Shown here piece by piece: positions 25,318-39,277 of a stretch of DNA of 64,000 nt. Source of the stretch: Leuctra nigra (lineage: Eukaryota > Arthropoda > Insecta > Plecoptera > Leuctridae); the NCBI GenBank assembly GCA_934045905.1, contig OW203762.1, positions 10,383,647-10,447,646 on the forward strand. Reading direction: 5' to 3'. Within the stretch, counting starts at the first letter, position 1. The number at the start of each line of letters is the position of its first letter. A program made the position numbers and the translations under genes. The notes below the pieces were generated by a model. That model saw only the letters and a program-made list of their open reading frames with translations, had not been told where the DNA came from and did no database searches.

Positions 25318-25575
25318 TGCAGCGAGGCTAATGGCGACGGATGAATGATTATGATGATGATTGGGAGATGATGGTGAAGAGTAGGTAAGGATGGAAGGTG
25401 GGAAGGAGGCGGTCGTGGCTTATTAGTAGGGTACCTTCCCAGCATTTGCCTGTCGACTGAGGGAATACCACGAATAAACCCCAGTCAGGAAGGACGGCCG
25501 CGGGAATCGAACCCGGGCCTCCGGAATACAAGTTCAGAGCGTTAACCACACAGCCAACCTGTTCCGCTCTTCTCA
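25318..25575 (-). mobile_element. tRNA-derived SINE, minus orientation, tRNA-like head preserved
   Basis: Read on the minus strand it starts with a tRNA-like head: 'ttggctgtgtggttaacgc' resembles an A box and 'gggttcgattcccgcgg' a B box. The body and CATCAT tail match 12010-12240. RNA polymerase III boxes in this spacing are standard for tRNA-derived SINEs. The minus frame 25349-25627 is a SINE translation and not a gene. Confidence 0.85.
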
Positions 25576-25829
25576 AAACGATTTTATAATAAGTTGCGGT
25601 TACCAAAATATTGCATAAAATATACAAAAGACAACAAGAGCAAATTATTATAAGTTGTTATTCGTTAGTTTTATTAATATGAAATGAAATGATCTGATCA
25701 AACTCCAGTTTACATCGATGTAAATGAGGAAAAGGTTATCTCGGGCAAAACGTCTGACCTCTTTCCTCTCTGCTTGAATCACGGCCTTCATTTGGCATGA
25801 GCATACGTTGTAGAGAAGATCGTGACAAG

Positions 25830-25911
25830 ATGCTAGCGTCTGGCTTGATCTGTTTTCTGAGTCTCATTGGTTCCTCGCTTCAAGCTCCTCCAACTCATAA
25901 CAACGGTCAAG
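25830..25911 (+). CDS. Methyltransf_FA gene exon 1: signal peptide
   Basis: ATG at 25830 in context 'gacaagatgc' starts MLASGLICFLSLIGSSLQ, a typical hydrophobic signal peptide. The exon continues with a short APPTHNNGQ spacer and ends at CAAG|GTAAGA, a strong donor leaving phase 1. Exon 2 starts with two bases completing a codon, so the junction reads ...NNGQ-ELQTED. An upstream in-frame ATG at 25797 would add 11 hydrophilic residues before the signal peptide, so 25830 is preferred. Confidence 0.55.
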
Positions 25912-28900
25912 GTAAGATCATAGCTGCATCAGCAGATTACTTACAACCAATCGAGGCAAAGTCTCAGATCTTCTCTTCTTGTTGTCATACACAATCTCTA
26001 CACAACTTGAACACTTCTCGTGTCTAGTTTCTGAGATACATTTAGTTTTCTCCTCAATGTTGGCCAATTATGGCAGGATAATAATATGAAGATCTAATTT
26101 TTATGTATTCATAACTTTGAACAAAAAACTTTTTTTTTGTTGATAGATAAACATTTTGTAGGGGAAAAAATGGAAAACAATACCAACGTCTGATATTTTA
26201 ACTAGGAAAACGCTCAGTGTAACGCTTTGGTGAGCGAGCACGGGGACGTGCAAATTCTCGAACCGGAAATGAGTACACAAGCACAGAAAACATATACATC
26301 CATATTGAATTGAAATATAATCACTCAATCAACACAACATATTATGCTTTTCATTGAAACTTGAAAATAACATCTAAGCATTCTGGTAAATATAGCAAAT
26401 CAGATGCAATTCAACTGGCACTGGAAAACATTCATTTTGATACTTCATTCCTGACAGATATGAAAAATGTTAATAAGTTCATACGTTCTTAACTGATTGG
26501 GATGAAATTTTGTAAAATAAGAGACAATGTTGGTCTTAATAATCATGCAAAATATGAGTTTAATCAGAATTATCGAATACCGTTTTAATTTTTCAGCCTA
26601 TCGGTAGATATTTATTTAAATTTTAACCAATGAATGGATTTAAAAAAAATTTGGGGCCTGCAAACAGAGAAGGTTGGTTTTACATGTGTGCAAAATTTCA
26701 GATCGATAGGTGAAACGGTGCAACCTGTGTATCGTCTATTAACAGACAAAAAAAAAAAAAAAAAAACAGAAGTCCGTGCCAAAAGAGCCAAAAGGAGACG
26801 CTCGCTTCGCTCGCTCAAAAAAATTTAAAATTTAAAATTGAAGCTACACCAATCTGAAAAATAAGAATGTACTTGTCCCCCTCCCCCTCCCCCAATATGC
26901 GCACTAATTATGAAACACTCAATATAATTAGTGAATGACGCTGGGATTTAGTGTACCAAGATGCATCATAATTATTACGTTACACGTGGAAAAAATAAAA
27001 AATCCAATGACAAAAAAGAATGGAACATGGCCCCTCATAATTATTTTGGTTACATATTACCAAAAATAGGGAGGGAGATCCAGTGTCATGAACTCATTAT
27101 TTATATTTTTGGGGAATTTTAGCTTAAGTGTGTGTGTGTGGGGGGGGGGGGGGGGGGAACTACGTGAGATCACCCCCTCCCACAAAAAACAACGTATTCG
27201 TTCTTCAGTTTTCTCCAAAATAGTGACGCACAAATTCTGAAACTTGTTGGTACACTAAATTCAAGTGCCATGCACTAATTACAGTGAGAGTTTAAGAATG
27301 CGTCGGGAAGGGGTGGAGGGGGGGGGGGGGGGGAAATTCACGGACCATTTTTAATAGTAGTATAGACAAAGATATTATTAAAAGAGTATTCATAACAAAT
27401 GGTGTTGTATGTATGTACACAATGTATGTAATTTGTTAGGACATAAATTGAAGTGTTGTGCAACATCGGGAGTATCGAGCTGTGCGGCATCTCATGCAAT
27501 TTCACACCTTACAAGCAAACCCAACGCTTGTAATTCATTCTTTAACACAAAAACATCATTACCTGGATTAGCCATGGCGATATAGGACATAAAGGAGAAA
27601 ATAATTAAATACAATACCATCATGTTTAGAGCCAGACTTTCAATATCTTGCTAACTTTTAAACAGTCGATTAGGACTATATTGCCATGGCAACAACCAAT
27701 GATAATCCTGGAATGGCCGTTAAAACCTTAACGACTGGTTTAGCAGGCCATTGAAAAACCGGCCCTTAGGACTGATTAAATTTAAACAGTTGATTAGGAC
27801 TCAAAGTGACAACAGTTGATTATGGCCACAACCAACGACATTTCAGTTATTAAAAACAGCTCTGATAAAATGTGTTTCTAAGATTATGGCGGATGCGCGA
27901 GGCGGATGGGGGTCTTGCCCCCCCCCCCCCCCCCCCCCTCCCAATCACCACTGGGGTCGTGCTCTTCACAGACTTTCGTCTGCCCAACCTCATTCTTACT
28001 GGGAATCTCATGATGATGTTGTTTGCACAGAGCTTCAGACGGAGGATAGACTCGAGTACCAGTTCCTGCCAGTGGCGGGCGAGCATGTGCACTTCAAGGT
28101 GCGCGCGCCCCATGACGAGCATAACTACTCCCATGATAGACAATCTCATGATGATGTTGTTTGCACAGAGCTTCAGACGGAGGATAGACTCGAGTACCAG
28201 TTCCTGCCAGTGGCGGGCGAGCATGTGCACTTCAAGGTGCGCGCGCCCCATGACAGCATAACTACTCCCATGATAGACAATCTCATGATGATGTTGTTTG
28301 CACAGAGCTTCAGACGGAGGATAGACTCGAGTACCAGTTCCTGCCAGTGGCGGGCGAGCATGTGCACTTCAAGGTGCGCGCGCCCCATGACGAGCATAAC
28401 TACTCCCATGATAGACAATCTCATGATGACGTTGTTTGCACAGAGCTTCAGACGGAGGATAGACTCGAGTACCAGTTCCTGCCAGTGGCGGGCGAGCATG
28501 TGCACTTCAAGGTGCGCGCGTCCCATGACGAGCATAACTACTCCCATGATAGACAATCTCATGATGATGTTGTTTGCACAGAGCTTCAGACGGAGGATAG
28601 ACTCGAGTACCAGTTCCTGCCAGTGGCGGGCGAGCATGTGCACTTCAAGGTGCGCGCGTCCCATGACAGCATAACTACTCCCATGATAGACAATCTCATG
28701 ATGATGTTGTTTGCACAGAGCTTCAGACGGAGGATAGACTCGAGTACCAGTTCCTGCCAGTGGCGGGCGAGCATGTGCACTTCAAGGTGCGCGCGCCCCA
28801 TGACGAGCATAACTACTCCCATGATAGACAATCTCATGATGATGTTGTTTGCACAGAGCTTCAGACGGAGGATAGACTCGAGTACCAGTTCCTGCCAGTG

Positions 28901-31900
28901 GCGGGCGAGCATGTGCACTTCAAGGTGCGCGCGTCCCATGACAGCATAACTACTCCCATGATAGACAATCTCATGATGATGTTGTTTGCACAGAGCTTCA
29001 GACGGAGGATAGACTCGAGTACCAGTTCCTGCCAGTGGCGGGCGAGCATGTGCACTTCAAGGTGCGCGCGCCCCATGACAGCATAACTACTCCCATGATA
29101 GACAATCTCATGATGACGTTGTTTGCACAGAGCTTCAGACGGAGGATAGACTCGAGTACCAGTTCCTGCCAGTGGCGGGCGAGCATGTGCACTTCAAGGT
29201 GCGCGCGCCCCATGACGAGCATAACTACTCCCATGATAGACAATCTCATGATGATGTTGTTTGCACAGAGCTTCAGACGGAGGATAGACTCGAGTACCAG
29301 TTCCTGCCAGTGGCGGGCGAGCATGTGCACTTCAAGGTGCGCGCGCCCCATGACAGCATAACTACTCCCATGATAGACAATCTCATGATGATGTTGTTTG
29401 CACAGAGCTTCAGACGGAGGATAGACTCGAGTACCAGTTCCTGCCAGTGGCGGGCGAGCATGTGCACTTCAAGGTGCGCGCGCCCCATGACAGCATAACT
29501 ACTCCCATGATAGACAATCTCATGATGATGTTGTTTGCACAGAGCTTCAGACGGAGGATAGACTCGAGTACCAGTTCCTGCCAGTAGCGGGCGAGCATGT
29601 GCACTTCAAGGTGCGCGCGCCCCATGACAGCATAACTACTCCCATGATAGACAATCTCATGATGACGTTGTTTGCACAGAGCTTCAGACGGAGGATAGAC
29701 TCGAGTACCAGTTCCTGCCAGTGGCGGGCGAGCATGTGCACTTCAAGGTGCGCGCGCCCCATGACGAGCATAACTACTCCCATGATAGACAATCTCATGA
29801 TGATGTTGTTTGCACAGAGCTTCAGACGGAGGATAGACTCGAGTACCAGTTCCTGCCAGTGGCGGGCGAGCATGTGCACTTCAAGGTGCGCGCGCCCCAT
29901 GACAGCATAACTACTCCCATGATGGACAATCTCATGATGATGTTGTTTGCACAGAGCTTCAGACGGAGGATAGACTCGAGTACCAGTTCCTGCCAGTGGC
30001 GGGCGAGCATGTGCACTTCAAGGTGCGCGCGCCCCATGACAGCATAACTACTCCCATGATAGACAATCTCATGATGATGTTGTTTGCACAGAGCTTCAGA
30101 CGGAGGATAGACTCGAGTACCAGTTCCTGCCAGTGGCGGGCGAGCATGTGCACTTCAAGGTGCGCGCGCCCCATGACAGCATAACTACTCCCATGATAGA
30201 CAATCTCATGATGATGTTGTTTGCACAGAGCTTCAGACGGAGGATAGACTCGAGTACCAGTTCCTGCCAGTGGCGGGCGAGCATGTGCACTTCAAGGTGC
30301 GCGCGCCCCATGACGAGCATAACTACTCCCATGATAGACAATCTCATGATGATGTTGTTTGCACAGAGCTTCAGACGGAGGATAGACTCGAGTACTAGTT
30401 CCTGCCAGTGGCGGGCGAGCATGTGCACTTCAAGGTGCGCGCGCCCCATGACGAGCATAACTACTCCCATGATAGACAATCTCATGATGATGTTGTTTGC
30501 ACAGAGCTTCAGACGGAGGATAGACTCGAGTACCAGTTCCTGCCAGTGGCGGGCGAGCATGTGCACTTCAAGGTGCGCGCACCCCATGACGAGCATAACT
30601 ACTCCCATGATGGACAATCTCATGATGATGTTGTTTGCACAGAGCTTCAGACGGAGGATAGACTCGAGTACCAGTTCCTGCCAGTGGCGGGCGAGCATGT
30701 GCACTTCAAGGTGCGCGCGCCCCATGACAGCATAACTACTCCCATGATAGACAATCTCATGATGATGTTGTTTGCACAGAGCTTCAGACGGAGGATAGAC
30801 TCGAGTACCAGTTCCTGCCAGTGGCGGGCGAGCATGTGCACTTCAAGGTGCGCGCGCCCCATGACGAGCATAACTACTCCCATGATAGACAATCTCATGA
30901 TGATGTTGTTTGCACAGAGCTTCAGACCGAGGATAGACTCGAGTACCAGTTCCTGCCAGTGGCGGGCGAGCATGTGCACTTCAAGGTGCGCGCGCCCCAT
31001 GACGAGCATAACTACTCCCATGATAGACAATCTCATGATGATGTTGTTTGCACAGAGCTTCAGACGGAGGATAGACTCGAGTACCAGTTCCTGCCAGTGG
31101 CGGGCGAGCATGTGCACTTCAAGGTGCGCGCGCCCCATGACGAGCATAACTACTCCCATGATAGACAATCTCATGATGATGTTGTTTGCACAGAGCTTCA
31201 GACGGAGGATAGACTCGAGTACCAGTTCCTGCCAGTGGCGGGCGAGCATGTGCACTTCAAGGTGCGCGCGCCCCATGACGCACACCTGGCGCTCACGTCG
31301 GCGGCGAGCATAACTACTCCCATGATAGAGGTACGTGAGATTCACTCCACCTTCAGATCAGTCAGCTGCGGACAAGGATGAAGTGCAGTCGATCAAGTAG
31401 GGCTTTCTTCTATCAACACGTAATGCAATGAACGTCGGCCAATAGACGTTCTAAATCTAAACCATAAAGTTCTAAACGTTCATTGCATTGCTTAGAAGAA
31501 AGTCGTAATTTCACAAGGAAATTAACTAACTGATTTTTTCCCCTGAAAAGACCAAAGAGACCGATGAGTCTTATTGACATATACAAATTCAAATTTTGGT
31601 GAATTTTTATCAGTTTTTATATTTATTTTGTGTTATTAACTCAATTTACAAAACAAACAAACAACTCCTTACACACTTCAAATAGAGTAGGGGAAGTTAC
31701 ACTCACCATAAAAATATAGAGGTCACAAATTAAAAAAAAATTATGTGAATTCGAGTTAGCCAATCCTAAACCCAATTTACATCCTTAAAAATGTCCATAT
31801 CTTCTCCTCTTTCGTTCCATATTCATATTCTTAGGGTGAATTAAAAATAGCAATGCAAACTATTTTGGACATTATTTTATAAAAGTTTAAAAGAAATAAT

Positions 31901-34900
31901 GATATTTAGAATATTATCATATTCTTAGGACGAATTAAAAATACATTATCATAAGTATTTCTCTCGCTCGGGATGCATCAACTCAGAATAACTTCGAGCT
32001 AACTTGTTGAATGCGAGTGTTGCAGGTGTTTGTTGGCGGGTGGAAGAACACGAAGTCCGTGATCCGCGTGAACCGAAACAAACCCGACGTCGTGAGCGTC
32101 GAGACGCCCGACATCCTCACCGACGCCGAGTACACGGGCTTCTGGATCCGCTGGTCTGACGGCGTCGTCACCGTCTCTCAGGAGGGCGAGTCGACGCCGT
32201 TTATGTCGTGGCGGAATCCGACGCCGTTCACAGTCACGCACGTCGGCGTCAGCACGGGCTGGGGCGCCACGGGCACCTGGCTGATTGAGGGTAAGAGGCC
32301 GTGTTGGGGACAGCCTGGCTGATAGAGGGTGAGAGGCCGGGGTTGGGGGCAGACTGGATGATAGAGGGTGAGAGGCCGGGCTGAAGCGCCACGGGCACCT
32401 GGCTGATTGAGGGTAAGAGGCCGGGTTGGGGACAGCCTAGCTGATAGAGGGTGAGAGGCCGGGGTTGGGGGCAGACTGGATGATAGAGGGTGAGAGGCCG
32501 GGCTGGGGTGCCACGGGCACCTGGCTGATAGAGGGTGAGAGGCCGGGTTGGGGGCAGACTGGATGATAGAGGGTGAGAGGCCGGGTTGGGGGCAGACTGG
32601 ATGATAGAGGGTGAGAGGCTGGGTTGGGGGCACCTGGCTGATAGAGGGTGAGAGGCCGGGTTGGGGGCAACCTGGATTATAGAGGGTGAGAGTCCGGGGT
32701 TGGGGGGCAGACTGGCTGATAGAGGGTGAGAGGCCGGGCTGGGGGCAACCTGGCTGATAGAGGGTGAGAGGCCAGGCTGGGGGCAACCTGGATTATAGAG
32801 GGTGAGAGGCCGGGTTGGGGACAGCCTGGCTGATAGAGGGTGAGAGGTGGGGTTGGGGGCAGCCTGGCTGATAGAGGGTGAGAGGCCGGGTTGGGGGCAG
32901 CCTGGCTGATAGAGGGTGAGAGGCCGGGTTGGGGGCAGAAGAATACTGGATGATAGAGGGTGGAGGTGGCAGGAGCAGTTATCGGTAGAGAACGATTTCT
33001 GAAAAGATTTCAAGTTGCGGCGAATGCTGTGATAGTTCCCAACCCACACACAACATCTTCACCTCCTCACAGAAGTAAAACGCCCTGATATGTCGACAGG
33101 GGCATCGAAGGACGTGATTATTTATTTCTCTTCAAAACTCTCTCGTCACTAAGTAAATGGGTTACTCAATGAGTTGGGAAAAATAATCCCCCCCCCCATT
33201 TCCTACCCGACTGTATTTCGTGAAATAATTATCGGGGACTTGTGGGTGGGCGAGAAAGGACTATCAAATTGATCAATATTGATGTGATGAACTTGCCCAG
33301 AAATCACATACAGTTTGGTCATATTAGTGAAAAGTAGTAAAACATTATTTGAAATACGAAATATTTGAAATATTTGCCACCCACTGCCATCGCCCAATAT
33401 CATAGAAGTAGTAGGTAATCTATAATGTTACCACAAGTGCCGCATATTAAACGGTAAATCTTACTTGACTTAAAGTTAAAGTTAGTTACTTAAAGTTTAG
33501 TTACTTGACTACCTGTCTTAAAGAGACCAAATCATATTTCCTGCCATTATGCAGAAGTTGGCTGGCTCAAACTCCAGGAAAGACGTAATTTACATATATG
33601 CAACCTAGTCAATAAAATCCTAGAAACTGGACAACCAGAATACCTCCATAGCAAACTCACTAAAAGAAAAGACATTCATTCAGTAAACACATGTGGTAAA
33701 AATAAACTCTTTTCACATTCACACTCTACGAATTTATTCCAAAGATTGTTTTCATTTAATGCAGTGAAATATTATAATGAGATCCCAAACTCTATGCACA
33801 GCGTACAGCACAAGCTATTTAAACCACTTCTTAAAAAAATGTTCCTGGAGAGAAATAGAGCTAATACATAATATATTGTAGAAAAGTACCTAGCCAGATG
33901 TTACTGCAGACGCACATCACATTACATACATACCTTGTAATATAATTAATCATGAAGTTTTCAGTTCCTTCAAGTATCTGTTACTATTGTCTTTGTTATT
34001 ATTACTCTAATTATCCATATATTTTTTGTTCCTTAATGTCAATCAATAACTTATCCATAGTCGAATTATACATTGTAAAATTTTCCTTTTATTCACATAT
34101 TTACTTGACACTGTACCACTTATGTTAACAAAAGAGTTAAGTGGAAGAGAAGCCACTGGCTTAACTTCGCTCTAAAAATAAAGATATTTATTATTATTAT
34201 TACTTGCACTTCAAGCCGGGTGACCTTGGCATGAAGGATTTCTGTCCGTGTTTAAATTTTTTCACGCCTTACTGAAAACCCCACACACGATCAAACTTCC
34301 AGGCTTGTCAAGTAAGTTTGTCATGCAAGATTGACATGTATGGACCATTTACTATGTGACGTCAGTACCACTAGAGTCATACGACTGATGGATAAGAAGA
34401 AGAGGATAACGGACCAAGATCCGGGTGCGCGCGCCTACGCAGCCTCTTTGAGGTACACGTGCCATTGCTACTTCCGGAAACATAACTTCACTTTGTCTAG
34501 GTACACAGTAGTTACTGGACTTTGATTTCCATTGCTTTGTTACAACGTTATCTTTTTCATTAGTTGGTCAATTTATCAGATAATATTATCAAATAAAAAA
34601 TAAATCAAATAATATTACCTTTTGAATTTATACACCAAAGTTTAAGTATAACTTTGCCCTGAAAACTTGAAAGCATTGGCCATTTTATCTTATATTTTGA
34701 TCTGGTTTTATTTTTAAAAATAATTACCTAAATACATCGAAGTTGGAAATATGAAATACCTCATAACTTTTAGGAGATCAAAATATTGTACAAGAATGAG
34801 TCAACGATGCACAAGAATGCTGTTTTCCAAATAGACTGTAAATAGACAGCCATAGGTAATAGGAAAATAGCGTTTTAAAAGTCTTCCTTCATTTTCATGT

Positions 34901-35363
34901 TTTATATTTACCTACGGAATTCCTGCCTAGACGTTCCAGGAGATCGAGGTAACCTTGAAAGTACATTACCGCGCGGTGTCATACTCGGCAGAGTACACAT
35001 GTACACTCGGCCAAACAAAACTTGAACGTTCAATAAATCTGATAGGCTGATAAATGTAAGATCGCACCATCAGAATTCATTCTAAGCGATCTCAGGTCTC
35101 ACTCTAGTAGGTGACCTCACATTTCAATGATAATAACAAGCTTTGATTGGTTATGGGACATGACCAGCAGTCATTTAAATTTGGTCAACGTTCTAGTTTT
35201 GTTTGGCCGAGTGTACCTATTACATAATTATAAATAGATCCTACTTCCTCGCCACAAACAGTGACGGTTACGTCTCAAATGACGAGAAATATTGTGAGAT
35301 GGTTTCACCTAGCGTCGTGTCTAATGAATCTATTTCTTTCTAACAGGAAAGAATACAAACTGA
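25830..35363 (+). CDS. Secreted Methyltransf_FA (farnesoic acid O-methyltransferase domain) protein, four-exon model
   Basis: Join of 25830-25911, 31194-31330, 32026-32290 and 35347-35363: 501 bp, 166 aa plus stop, with phases 1, 0, 1 agreeing at every junction. Exon 1 encodes a signal peptide; exons 2 and 3 encode one complete Methyltransf_FA domain with motifs LEYQFLPV, FKVRAPHDAH, GGWKNTKSVIR, TGFWIRWSDG and GWGATGTWLIE; exon 4 adds a five-residue tail. The domain is named after crustacean and insect putative farnesoic acid O-methyltransferases, but no SAM-binding motif is visible and enzyme activity is doubtful. No DM9 domains, which follow it in some arthropod homologues, were found. The domain call is firm. 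Linking exon 1 and exon 4 rests on splice signals and phase only. Confidence 0.7.
25912..31193 (+). other. Intron 1 of the Methyltransf_FA gene, with repeat family A insertion and exon-2-like array
   Basis: About 5.3 kb if the four-exon model is right. It contains a family A element (26202-26816), homopolymer G and C tracts (about 27138, 27317 and 27919), and from 28031 the 24-copy array derived from exon 2. The rest (26817-27990) is unique sequence with no exon that I can support. Confidence 0.5.
26202..26816 (-). mobile_element. Repeat family A, compact intact-looking copy
   Basis: At 615 bp it is the shortest copy with both ends: 'ctaggaaaacgctcagtg' on the left and 'cgcttcgctcgctca' on the right, on the plus strand. 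It lacks the central part of longer copies. It can be used to delimit the family. Two short frames inside (26612-26818 minus, 26634-26828 plus) are spurious. Confidence 0.7.
28031..31330 (+). repeat. 24-copy tandem array of Methyltransf_FA exon 2 with its splice acceptor (137/138-bp units)
   Basis: Copies begin right after 'gttgtttgcacag' at 28031 and recur to the last at 31194. The 23 intervals total 3163 bp, exactly 12 units of 138 bp ('catgacgagc' type) and 11 of 137 bp ('catgacagc' type). Each unit has the acceptor-like sequence and the codons for LQTEDRLEYQFLPVAGEHVH followed by FKVRAPHD. Compared with the last copy, all others lack 26-27 bp (the DAHLALTSA region) and the genuine donor; they run into 'gacaatctcatgatgatg' and the next acceptor. 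Only the last copy has the intact exon end with donor GAG|GTACGT. Units are nearly identical. The many 60-300-codon frames here come from this repeat. Confidence 0.95.
31194..31330 (+). CDS. Methyltransf_FA gene exon 2 (functional last copy of the array)
   Basis: 137 bp from acceptor 'ttgtttgcacag' to donor GAG|GTACGTGAG. It encodes ELQTEDRLEYQFLPVAGE, then HVHFKVRAPHDAHLALTSAA and SITTPMIE, the N-terminal half of the domain (core strands and the APHDAH motif). It joins in frame to VFVGGW in exon 3. The frame is also open upstream of the acceptor (...SHDDVVCTELQ), so a different exon start inside the array cannot be excluded. Confidence 0.8.
31331..32025 (+). other. Intron 2 of the Methyltransf_FA gene, with a hairpin at 31402-31504
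   Basis: AT-rich intron. Near its start, an imperfect inverted repeat pairs 'ctttcttcta' with 'tagaagaaag' and 'atgcaatgaacgt' with 'acgttcattgcat', separated by a short loop. This could be a small MITE or a structured intronic RNA. Nothing else is seen. Confidence 0.5.
32026..32290 (+). CDS. Methyltransf_FA gene exon 3: C-terminal half of the domain
   Basis: 265 bp from acceptor 'gcgagtgttgcag' to donor GAGG|GTAAGAG, phase 0 in and phase 1 out. It encodes VFVGGWKNTKSVIRVNRNKP, continues through DVVSVETPDILTDAEY, TGFWIRWSDGVVTVSQEGES and TPFMSWRNPTPF, and ends THVGVSTGWGATGTWLIE. The order and spacing of the GGW, FWIRW-DG and GWGATG-W motifs are diagnostic of Methyltransf_FA. The exon is GC-rich compared with the flanking introns. 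Its donor is the first unit of the following array. Confidence 0.92.
32280..32965 (+). repeat. ~38-bp tandem array of the exon 3 splice donor, about 18 copies
   Basis: Units consist of the end of exon 3 plus the start of the intron: 'ctgattgagggtaagaggcc' and 'gggttgggggcagcct' or similar. The genuine boundary at 32290 is unit 1. Most later units read 'gatagagggtgagagg', which still fits a donor (AGG|GTGAG). Units near 32388 and 32509 include more exon sequence ('gccacgggcacctggctga'). The last unit, near 32951, has 'gtggagg'. The minus-strand proline/serine-rich frames across this region (32178-33049) are repeat translations. Confidence 0.93.
33540..34204 (+). mobile_element. 3' end of a non-LTR retrotransposon (LINE) remnant
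   Basis: A frame from 33554 to the stop at 33871 (105 codons, no start) reads EVGWLKLQERRNLHICNLVN, then KILETGQPEYLHSKL, LFSFNAVKYYNEIPNSM and FKPLLKKMFLERN. This is the typical C-terminal tail downstream of the reverse transcriptase domain in jockey/CR1-like LINEs. It is followed by an AT-rich 3' UTR and an (ATT)n tail at 34187-34204, where LINEs usually end. The 5' part is missing, so the copy is a dead truncated insertion inside intron 3 of the Methyltransf_FA gene. Confidence 0.75.
35001..35216. mobile_element. MITE, 216 bp, with ~30-bp terminal inverted repeats
   Basis: The ends 'gtacactcggccaaacaaaa' and 'ttttgtttggccgagtgtac' are exact inverted copies. A second copy in reverse orientation lies at 36607-36820, and a diverged relative at 56020-56215. 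The interior carries 'ttgattggttatgggacatg'. It is non-coding and sits in intron 3 of the Methyltransf_FA gene. Confidence 0.85.
35347..35363 (+). CDS. Candidate terminal exon 4 of the Methyltransf_FA gene
   Basis: A good acceptor ('tctatttctttctaacag') is followed by bases that complete the phase-1 codon left by exon 3 and read GKNTN, then a stop. The protein would end ...TWLIEGKNTN. An AATAAA-type signal lies near 35467 ('ctaaataaac'). The exon is tiny and supported only by splice signal and phase. Any other in-phase acceptor further on could replace it. Confidence 0.4.
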
Positions 35364-36157
35364 GAAATTATCGACTTCCAAGGAGAACCTCAACGCACAG
35401 AAGTGCGTAGGTACCAACATGATGATAAACACTTGAAACACAATTATATTATTTCGTATACCTACTAAATAAACTTATACTTTTATACATTTTTAATAAG
35501 TGTTTATTAGTTACCCTTTGTTACTCTATTCTTCAATATAAAAATATACTCTTATAATTTTGTATATCATTATTTTGTTCTTGATAATACTTAAAATTTT
35601 GAACTTATAATAGGTTTTTACCTGTCATAAACTACAGTTTTTATATTTGATACAATATTTCGCTCCATATTCATTGAGCGTATTCAGGTAATGACATAAA
35701 ATGAAGCTTGGTTAATATGGAGGAAAAATACAAACTATAGTTAACTTATTTGAATAATCCAAACTTTATTTATGCTTCAATTAAATTCTTTCAGTATCAA
35801 GACAATCGAGTTTGTTTATAAATGTATAGGTAATAAACTGGTTTGAGTATTGAGTAAAATTTGAGAAAAATTGAAAAATTTGAAAATTTTGAGTATTTTT
35901 GTGAGGACCAATTCATCTTGTGATAGAATTAGTATTTGACCAACTTGACCATGCTATAGGAATGCAAAATCAACTTGGAGATGCTTACTTCATTCATTAT
36001 CTATTCAATGAGTAGACCTCAAAATGCTGATCGCAGGGATCTCTACAGATATACCTTGATCAGTAGATTCCAAGAAGCTATGAAAACAATCATTGTTGCT
36101 TGCCACCATCTTGAAACATTTCTTGAACGAACACAACATCTTTCAAATCAGTTCTAA

Positions 36158-39277
<3,120 letters not shown>

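Noticed and set aside
27886..28674. MADARGGWG... frame as the true start of the Methyltransf_FA protein
   Set aside because: It passes through a C homopolymer and unrelated sequence, then through degenerate repeat units. A phase-matched signal-peptide exon at 25830 and the intact last unit give a better model, though not proven.
32178..33049. Proline/serine-rich minus-strand proteins
   Set aside because: They are translations of the 38-bp donor array and overlap the real exon 3 on the opposite strand.
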